Shown here piece after piece: positions 58,470 through 64,000 of a DNA stretch of 64,000 nt. Made by a program: the position numbers and the translations under genes. Source of the stretch: DASVRA01 sp036388855 (GTDB taxonomy: Bacteria; Pseudomonadota; Alphaproteobacteria; Caulobacterales; Caulobacteraceae); the NCBI GenBank assembly GCA_036388855.1, contig DASVRA010000023.1, positions 1 to 64,000 of the forward strand, given 5' to 3'. Below the pieces are notes generated by a model, which did no database searches, had not been told where the DNA came from, and worked only from the letters and a program-made list of their open reading frames with translations. Position 1 is the stretch's first letter; every line of letters starts with the position of its first letter.

Positions 58470-59046
58470 TCCACCGGGCGGCATAGCGCGCCAGCACGTC
58501 GATTTCGAGGTTCACGTGGGCGCCGGGGGCAAGATCGCCAAGGGTGGTGATGGCGAGGGTGTGGGGAATGACGTTGACGCCGAAGGTATCGGCCTCGACC
58601 TCGTTGACCGTGAGGGAGACGCCGTCGAGGGTGATCGAGCCCTTGGGAGCGATGAAGCGGTGCAGCGGCGCCGGAGCGCGGATGCGGATGCGGCGAGAGC
58701 CGTCCTCGGGGGTGACGGCGGTGACTTCTCCGACGCCGTCGACGTGGCCGAGGACCATGTGCCCGCCGAGTTCCTCGCCGAGCTTCAGGGGGCGCTCGAG
58801 GTTTATCCGCGTTCCTTCGCTCCAGTCGCCAAGCGTGCTCTTCGACAGAGTCTCGCCCGACACCTCCACCGTGAAGCAGCCAGGCCCCGTCTCAACCACC
58901 GTCAGGCAGCAGCCGGAATGGGCGACGGAGGCGCCGATGGGAATGGAGGAGGTGTCGTAGGCGGTCTCGATCTCAAGGCGCCGCGCGTGGGGCAGTTGCG
59001 CCACACCCCGCACCCGCCCGACGTCGTTTACGATCCCAGTGAACAT
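58453..59046 (-). CDS. ribE: Riboflavin synthase alpha chain
   Basis: Dismutates two lumazines to riboflavin. ATG 59046 overlaps the ribD stop by one base; 197 residues. Two homologous barrel repeats: the first starts MFTGIVNDVGRVRGV with GASVAHSGCCLTVVE, and the second begins around residue 95 (GHMVLGHVDGVGEVTAV) with KGSITLDGVSLTVNEV. Length is normal. Sometimes called ribC or risA. Confidence 0.95.
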   Translation of the reverse strand: MFTGIVNDVGRVRGVAQLPHARRLEIETAYDTSSIPIGASVAHSGCCLTVVETGPGCFTVEVSGETLSKSTLGDWSEGTRINLERPLKLGEELGGHMVLGHVDGVGEVTAVTPEDGSRRIRIRAPAPLHRFIAPKGSITLDGVSLTVNEVEADTFGVNVIPHTLAITTLGDLAPGAHVNLEIDVLARYAARWNETAA

Positions 59047-59771
59047 CAGGGGCGCTCGTACCGCTCCCAAAGATCGTCGCCGAGGGCTGTGACGGAGGTC
59101 CGGCGGAACCGCGGCGCGTCGGCCAGCTCGGCCAACGCCAGGGCGCCGACGCAGGGGCGGCCTTCGCCGCCGAGAACGAGCGGGGCGCGGAACCATTCCA
59201 GGCGGTCGACGAGGCCGCAGCGGATGAAGCTGGCCGCCACCTGGCCGCCGCCTTCGACGAACAGGCGCTGGAGGCCGAGGCCGGACAGCGCCCGCATCGT
59301 GGCGTGCAGGTCGGGCCGTTCGCCTGCCGGCTGCACCTGAACCATTTGCACGCCCGCCGCCTCAAGCTCCTCCTGCGGCGGCCCCACGCTCACTACCACC
59401 GTCGGCGTCTCCCGCGCTGTCCGCACGAGTTTGGAGTCCAGGGGCAGGCGCTGACGGCTGTCGAGGACGACGCGCGCCGGGTGCGTGGTTCGAGACGCGC
59501 CCGATGGGCGCTCCTCACCATGACGAAGTGGGGTGCGGCCGCTCCCCTTCTCGTCATCCTGAGAAGCGGCGAAGCCGCGTCTCGAAGGACGCACCGTCAG
59601 CTCCGGGTCATCAGCAAGAGCGGTTTCGATGCCGATCACCACCGCGTCGTGTTCGGCCCGCAAGCGGTGAACCTGCTCGCGCGCGGCCTCGCCGGTGATC
59701 CAGCGGCTCTCTCCCCCAGCGGTGGCGATGCGGCCGTCGAGCGAGGTGGCCAGCTTGAGCGTGACGCTCAT
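59046..59771 (-). CDS. ribD: RibD C-terminal reductase domain only, with an in-frame repeat insertion
   Basis: 5-amino-6-(5-phosphoribosylamino)uracil reductase of riboflavin synthesis. ATG 59771 overlaps the nrdR stop (ATGA); 241 residues. The DHFR-like fold begins at MSVTLKLATSLDGRIATAGG, followed by SRWITGEAAREQVHRLRA, DAVVIGIETALADDPELTV and FVEGGGQVAASFI. There is no N-terminal deaminase domain (no HAE or PCxxxGRTPPC), so it is monofunctional. Codons of a family C repeat (59481-59594) interrupt the fold between PELTV and PARVVLDSRQRLP, adding 38 residues in frame. Confidence 0.9.
   Translation of the reverse strand: MSVTLKLATSLDGRIATAGGESRWITGEAAREQVHRLRAEHDAVVIGIETALADDPELTVRPSRRGFAASQDDEKGSGRTPLRHGEERPSGASRTTHPARVVLDSRQRLPLDSKLVRTARETPTVVVSVGPPQEELEAAGVQMVQVQPAGERPDLHATMRALSGLGLQRLFVEGGGQVAASFIRCGLVDRLEWFRAPLVLGGEGRPCVGALALAELADAPRFRRTSVTALGDDLWERYERP
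59481..59594. repeat. Composite inverted repeat, family C copy 2 (inside ribD)
   Basis: Begins GTGCGTGGTTCGAGACGC (59481) and ends GCGTCTCGAAGGACGCAC (59594); the inner arms are CTCCTCACCATGACGA and TCGTCATCCTGAGAAG. The two halves occur in the opposite order to copy 1. Length is 114 bases, a multiple of three, so the ribD frame stays open. Confidence 0.82.
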
Positions 59772-60220
59772 TCCTCGCTCAGTTGCTTGGCCAGGTCGGC
59801 GAACTGGGAGGTTTCGCGGAAGTCCTTCCACACCGAGGCGTAGCGGATGTAGCCGATCTCATCGAGTTCCTTGAGCCCGTCCATCACCTTCTCGCCGACG
59901 ACCTGGGAGGGGATCTCGGTTTCGCCCATGCTTTCGAGCTGGCGCACGATGCCAGAGACCATCTTCTCCACCCGCTCGGGATCGACTGGCCGCTTGCGCA
60001 GCGCGATCTGGACCGAGCGCATCAGCTTGTCGCGGTCGAAGGGGATGCGGCGGCCGGAGCGCTTGACGATCACCAGCTCGCGCAGCTGCACCCGCTCGAA
60101 GGTGGTGAAGCGGCCGCCACATTCGGGGCAGTGGCGCCGGCGCCGGATCGCCGCGCCGTCCTCGGACGGGCGCGAGTCCTTCACCTGGCTGTCGGGGCTG
60201 GAGCAGAAGGGGCAGCGCAC
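59768..60220 (-). CDS. nrdR: Transcriptional repressor NrdR
   Basis: Zinc- and nucleotide-binding repressor of ribonucleotide reductase genes. GTG 60220 has AGGAA at suitable spacing and gives 150 residues, the exact family length; the long frame upstream is shadow of glyA. Zinc ribbon RCPFCSSPDSQVKDSR with C3, C6, C31 and C34 (HCPECGGRF). The ATP-cone domain starts at LVIVKRSGRRIPFDRDKL. Position between glyA and ribD is typical of Alphaproteobacteria. No NrdR box was sought elsewhere. Confidence 0.96.
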   Translation of the reverse strand: MRCPFCSSPDSQVKDSRPSEDGAAIRRRRHCPECGGRFTTFERVQLRELVIVKRSGRRIPFDRDKLMRSVQIALRKRPVDPERVEKMVSGIVRQLESMGETEIPSQVVGEKVMDGLKELDEIGYIRYASVWKDFRETSQFADLAKQLSEE

Positions 60221-60228
60221 GCGGATTC

Positions 60229-61551
<1,323 letters not shown>

Positions 61552-61748
61552 CGGCGCGGCCTCGTCTCGTTGAAGCGCCTGTTTAGCCGCTAGCGCGCAG
61601 GGGGCCAATCACGACCGCCAAAGATGAACGGAAGGAGGAACTTTCCCGCGCACCGCCGGTTGGGAGCCCAACGCCGGAAAACTCTATCAATTGCTAAGCT
61701 TGCTGCCTTTGGCGGCGGGCGAACCTAGGCATTTCGCGGAGTGCGCCG
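61552..61748. promoter_or_regulatory. Divergent region between glyA and the MucR-family gene
   Basis: 197 bases between two diverging genes. It should hold both promoters. I find no glycine riboswitch pattern and no clear repeats. Confidence 0.4.
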
Positions 61749-62177
61749 ATGCCCGACGAGACCTCCGACACCCTGGCCGACGCCCGCCTCCTGCGGCTCA
61801 GCGCCGCCATCGCGGCGGCCTACGTCTCCAATCACCCCACCCCGCCTGAACGGATCGGTGAGCTGGTCAACACGGTTCACCGCACGCTGAGGTCCCTGAA
61901 TGGAAGGGCGCCGCCGCCCCCGGCGGAAAAGCCGAAGCCCGCGGTGCCGATTTCCAAATCCGTGCAGCCCGACCACATCGTCTGCCTGGAGGACGGCAAG
62001 CAGCTGAAGATGCTGAAACGCTACCTGCGCGCCCGCTACAACCTCAGCCCGGAGGAATACCGGCGCAAGTGGGGCCTGCCGCCGGATTACCCCATGGTGG
62101 CCCCGGCCTACGCCCAACGGCGCTCGGCGTTCGCGCGGGAGCTCGGGCTGGGCAAGGGCGTGCGGCGCAAGAGCTGA
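61749..62177 (+). CDS. MucR/Ros-family transcriptional regulator
   Basis: 142 residues. The conserved C-terminal DNA-binding part reads HIVCLEDGKQLKMLKRYLRARY, then LSPEEYRRKWGLPPDYPMVAPAYA. The zinc ligands of Ros (CxxC and HxxxxH) are only partly present: a single Cys, Asp instead of the second Cys, Tyr instead of His. This is as in many MucR proteins of rhizobia and Caulobacter. The N-terminal helix (LADARLLRLSAAIAAAYVSN) is the oligomerisation part. In Caulobacter, MucR proteins repress cell-cycle and motility genes together with SciP and CtrA. Confidence 0.92.
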   Translation: MPDETSDTLADARLLRLSAAIAAAYVSNHPTPPERIGELVNTVHRTLRSLNGRAPPPPAEKPKPAVPISKSVQPDHIVCLEDGKQLKMLKRYLRARYNLSPEEYRRKWGLPPDYPMVAPAYAQRRSAFARELGLGKGVRRKS

Positions 62178-62218
62178 GGCGGGAAGAGCCGGCGGGCTGA
62201 GGCGCTGCCCTTCCCGCC
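62178..62218. terminator. Terminator-like hairpin between convergent genes
   Basis: GGCGGGAAG (62178-62186) and CTTCCCGCC (62210-62218) pair perfectly. The loop holds a further AGCCGGCGGGCT stem. It lies directly after the mucR stop and before the stop of the leftward secreted-protein gene. Confidence 0.45.
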
Positions 62219-62230
62219 CCCTTTGCCGGC

Positions 62231-62554
62231 TCAGCCCTTCAGGGCGGCGCAGGCGCCGGAGAGTTCGGCCTGGAGTTCGCTCTTGCCGTAGCCCGTGGCC
62301 TTGTTGGCCTGCATGCGCGCGGCCGACTTGCGGGCGCTCGCCTGCTCCAGGGCGTAGGTGCTGCGGTTGGCGCGGTTGGCCTTGAGCCAGGCGTCGAAGG
62401 CCGACGCGTCGCCGCCGCCGAGGTTGGCCGAACTGGCCAGGCCCGCGCAGCGCGCGGCCTTCAGGTACTGGATGTCGGTGGCGCCGCCGGGTTGGGCCAT
62501 CGCCGCCGAACCGCCGGCCGCCGCAACGAGAAGAGCCGCCATCAGGATACGCAT
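62231..62554 (-). CDS. Small secreted hypothetical protein
   Basis: 107 residues with a signal peptide (RILMAALLVAAAGGSAAMAQ) and a good GGAGGT ribosome-binding site eight bases before ATG 62554. The mature part is helical with two cysteines (AARCAGLAS and SGACAALKG) that could form a disulfide. I recognise no named family. It is convergent with the MucR-family gene. Confidence 0.75.
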   Translation of the reverse strand: MRILMAALLVAAAGGSAAMAQPGGATDIQYLKAARCAGLASSANLGGGDASAFDAWLKANRANRSTYALEQASARKSAARMQANKATGYGKSELQAELSGACAALKG

Positions 62555-62680
62555 GTCGCTACCTCCACGAGGTGGGTTGAAGACTTGGAGAGGCTGCGGC
62601 CGTGACTGAGGGAATCCAAATTAAATACAGGTAAGGCAGGTTAAACTTCAGTCATGATCCGCCGCAGTTCGGCCGCGTTT

Positions 62681-62701
62681 GTGAACTTCACGTAATATTA
62701 C
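62681..62701. promoter_or_regulatory. Two adjacent palindromes upstream of msrC
   Basis: GTGAACTTCAC (62681-62691) is a perfect inverted repeat. It is immediately followed by GTAATATTAC (62692-62701), also perfect. They lie about 75 bases before the msrC ATG in a divergent gap that is AT-rich for this genome, and could be an operator. Confidence 0.3.
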
Positions 62702-62775
62702 ACGGCTGCTGTACTTGATCGCCAGCCGCGGCGCGGCGTCTTTCCGCAGACGGGCCTACGCCTTATGTCCGGTCC

Positions 62776-63273
62776 ATGGCCGAAGCCTTCAATGAGCGGA
62801 ACCTCACCGGCGACAAGGCGGCGCGCTACGCGGAGGCGGCGCGGGAGATCGCGGCGGTGCTGGAGGGCGAGCCGGACCGCACCGCCATGATGGCGACGGT
62901 CGCGGCCATGCTGCACCAGAGCTTCGGCCACTATTTCTGGACCGGGTTCTACGTGGCCGATCCGGCCAAGCCGGGCGAACTGGTCGTCGGCCCCTATCAG
63001 GGCACGCTGGGCTGCCTGCGCATTCCCTTTGGGCGCGGGGTGTGCGGAACCGCGGCGGCGGAGCGGCGCACGGTGCTGGTGGAGGACGTGGAGGCTTTTC
63101 CCGGCCACATCGCCTGCGACAGCCGCTCGCGCAGCGAAATCGTTACGCCGGTGTTCGACGCCACAGGCGCGCTGATCGCCGTGTTCGATGTGGATTCAGA
63201 GCAGCCGGCGGCCTTCGACGAGACCGATCGCGCCGGCATCGAAACCATTCTGCGCCAGGTGTTCGGCGCCTAA
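62776..63273 (+). CDS. msrC: Free methionine-(R)-sulfoxide reductase (GAF domain, fRMsr)
   Basis: Reduces free Met-R-sulfoxide. 165 residues forming one GAF domain. The three functional cysteines are at C80 (GTLGCLRIP), C90 (GRGVCGTAA) and C114 (GHIACDSRS), matching E. coli C84, C94 and C118. The acidic DSRSRSEIV motif is present. It begins MAEAFNERNLTGDKAARYAE. It is the first of a rightward pair with the truncated acyltransferase gene. Confidence 0.93.
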   Translation: MAEAFNERNLTGDKAARYAEAAREIAAVLEGEPDRTAMMATVAAMLHQSFGHYFWTGFYVADPAKPGELVVGPYQGTLGCLRIPFGRGVCGTAAAERRTVLVEDVEAFPGHIACDSRSRSEIVTPVFDATGALIAVFDVDSEQPAAFDETDRAGIETILRQVFGA

Positions 63274-63330
63274 GCCTTCCTCAACCTGATCGGGCGCATA
63301 CCCGGCGCAGGATTTGCACGCGGCGCGCCC

Positions 63331-64000
63331 ATGCTCCAGGCCGAGGTTCTACATCCGTCCGCCTTGGGCGACGCCGAGCTCGCCGCCTGGCGCGCCTGGT
63401 GCGCGGCGACGCCCGCGTTCGACAGCCCCCTGCTCGGCCCCGAGTTCGCCCGGCTGATGGAACAGGTGCGCGAGGACGCGCGGGTGGCGGTGTTTCGCCG
63501 CGGGGGCCAGCTCGCCGGCTTCCTGGCTCACCACAGGCGGCCGGACGGCTTCGCCCGGCCGATCGGCGCCACCTTTTCCGACTACCACGCGCTGATCGCC
63601 CCGCCGGGCGCCAAGCTGGACATCGGCGAGGCGCTGGCGGCGGCGCGCATCTCCGCCTTCCGCTACTGCGCGGTCATCGATCCGCAGGGGGTGTTCGCGG
63701 CTTCCTCACAGCCGGCGGAGCCCGGCTGGCGCATCGTCGTGGGCCCCGACGCGGAAGCCTACCGCGAGCGCATCCGCGCGGCCAATCCTAAGCGCTACAA
63801 GAACTTCCGCCGGCTGCAGAGCAAGCTGGAGCGCGAGGTGGGGCCGATCGAGGTCACGCCCCGCGACTCGGACAAAGCCGCGTTCGAACAGCTCCTGGCT
63901 TGGAAGCGCGAGCAGTACCGCGCCACTGGCCTGCACGACACTCTACGCACCGAATGGGCCCAGAGGCTGATGCGCCAGGCGTTCGCGCAGCGCACCGGGG
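63331..64000 (+). CDS. GNAT/CelD-type acyltransferase, 3' end beyond the window
   Basis: An open frame runs from ATG 63331 to the right edge without a stop, giving at least 223 residues. It begins MLQAEVLHPSALGDAELAAW; PAFDSPLLGPEFARLM, then AGFLAHHRRP, FSDYHALI and NFRRLQSKLEREVGPIEV follow. This pattern matches the BioF2-like/CelD GNAT acyltransferases linked to extracellular polysaccharide. Caulobacter HfsK, a holdfast N-acetyltransferase, belongs to this family, but I cannot confirm that identity from the partial protein. It follows msrC by 57 bases. Confidence 0.7.
   Translation, partial: MLQAEVLHPSALGDAELAAWRAWCAATPAFDSPLLGPEFARLMEQVREDARVAVFRRGGQLAGFLAHHRRPDGFARPIGATFSDYHALIAPPGAKLDIGEALAAARISAFRYCAVIDPQGVFAASSQPAEPGWRIVVGPDAEAYRERIRAANPKRYKNFRRLQSKLEREVGPIEVTPRDSDKAAFEQLLAWKREQYRATGLHDTLRTEWAQRLMRQAFAQRTG

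Noticed and set aside
59046..59771. ribD as a frameshifted remnant of a bifunctional gene
   Set aside because: The ATG overlaps the nrdR stop exactly, and no deaminase motif exists in any frame upstream because nrdR occupies that DNA.
61552..61748. Glycine riboswitch before glyA
   Set aside because: No paired aptamer-like stems or conserved GGAGAG-type core were found by reading.

Overview
The window is a high-GC (roughly 70%), densely coding stretch of an alphaproteobacterial chromosome. It is most likely from Caulobacteraceae (Phenylobacterium- or Caulobacter-like). This rests on lptFGD-surA-pdxA-rsmA, ileS-lspA-DUF3035, glyA-nrdR-rib-nusB-thiL, a MucR-family regulator, a TipF-like degenerate EAL protein and a DipM/NlpD-like LysM-M23 protein. 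The genus assignment is an inference. I see no tRNA or rRNA genes, CRISPR arrays, transposases or prophage. Almost everything is core housekeeping, often with overlapping stop/start codons (ATGA, GTGA, TTGA).

Layout. 426-8145 (+) is an outer-membrane biogenesis operon (lptF, lptG, lptD, surA) running into pdxA and rsmA. 8260-13400 (-) is gmk, mltG and the fatty-acid genes fabF, acpP, fabG, fabD. 13674-16907 is accessory: a small orphan protein, a DUF2059-like secreted protein and a GH1/RmlD-like fusion. 17109-18382 (+) is rpsF-rpsR-rplI, closed by a strong terminator shared with an opposing low-complexity lipoprotein gene. 19101-29341 (+) holds dnaB, tatABC, serS, surE, pcm, the LysM-M23 protein, a DUF6481 protein and lipB. 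29458-30605 (-) is an AT-rich two-gene islet of unknown function placed directly behind nadE. 33240-40356 (+) is ileS, lspA, a DUF3035 lipoprotein, a sulfotransferase-like gene and mutL. 40353-44875 holds two different Fe(II)/2OG oxygenases, a solitary Ada-type zinc domain, a methyltransferase and tipF. 45035-49586 is a TonB receptor, a Tat-like FAD oxidoreductase and an SMP-30 hydrolase. Then come mutY, EamA, ssb and hppA. 54739-61551 (-) is glyA-nrdR-ribD-ribE-ribBX-ribH-nusB-thiL plus a small secreted protein. The right end carries mucR, a small secreted protein, msrC and a truncated acyltransferase gene.

The most unusual features are not a new gene cluster but sequence elements that interact with genes. 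Three families of short composite inverted repeats (104-142 bp, two copies each) occur here. Four of the six copies touch coding sequence. One is an in-frame 114-bp insert inside ribD. One supplies the Shine-Dalgarno sequence and start codon of thiL, and encodes the same peptide motif as the ribD insert. One contains the apparent lspA start codon. One forms the rsmA 3' end. SerS carries an extra, AT-richer block of about 70 codons near motif 2. The rib operon lacks both a complete GTP cyclohydrolase II and the RibD deaminase domain, so these activities should be encoded elsewhere. The Ada-like zinc domain translationally coupled to a 2OG-Fe(II) oxygenase, and the AT-rich islet, are the best candidates for poorly described gene systems.
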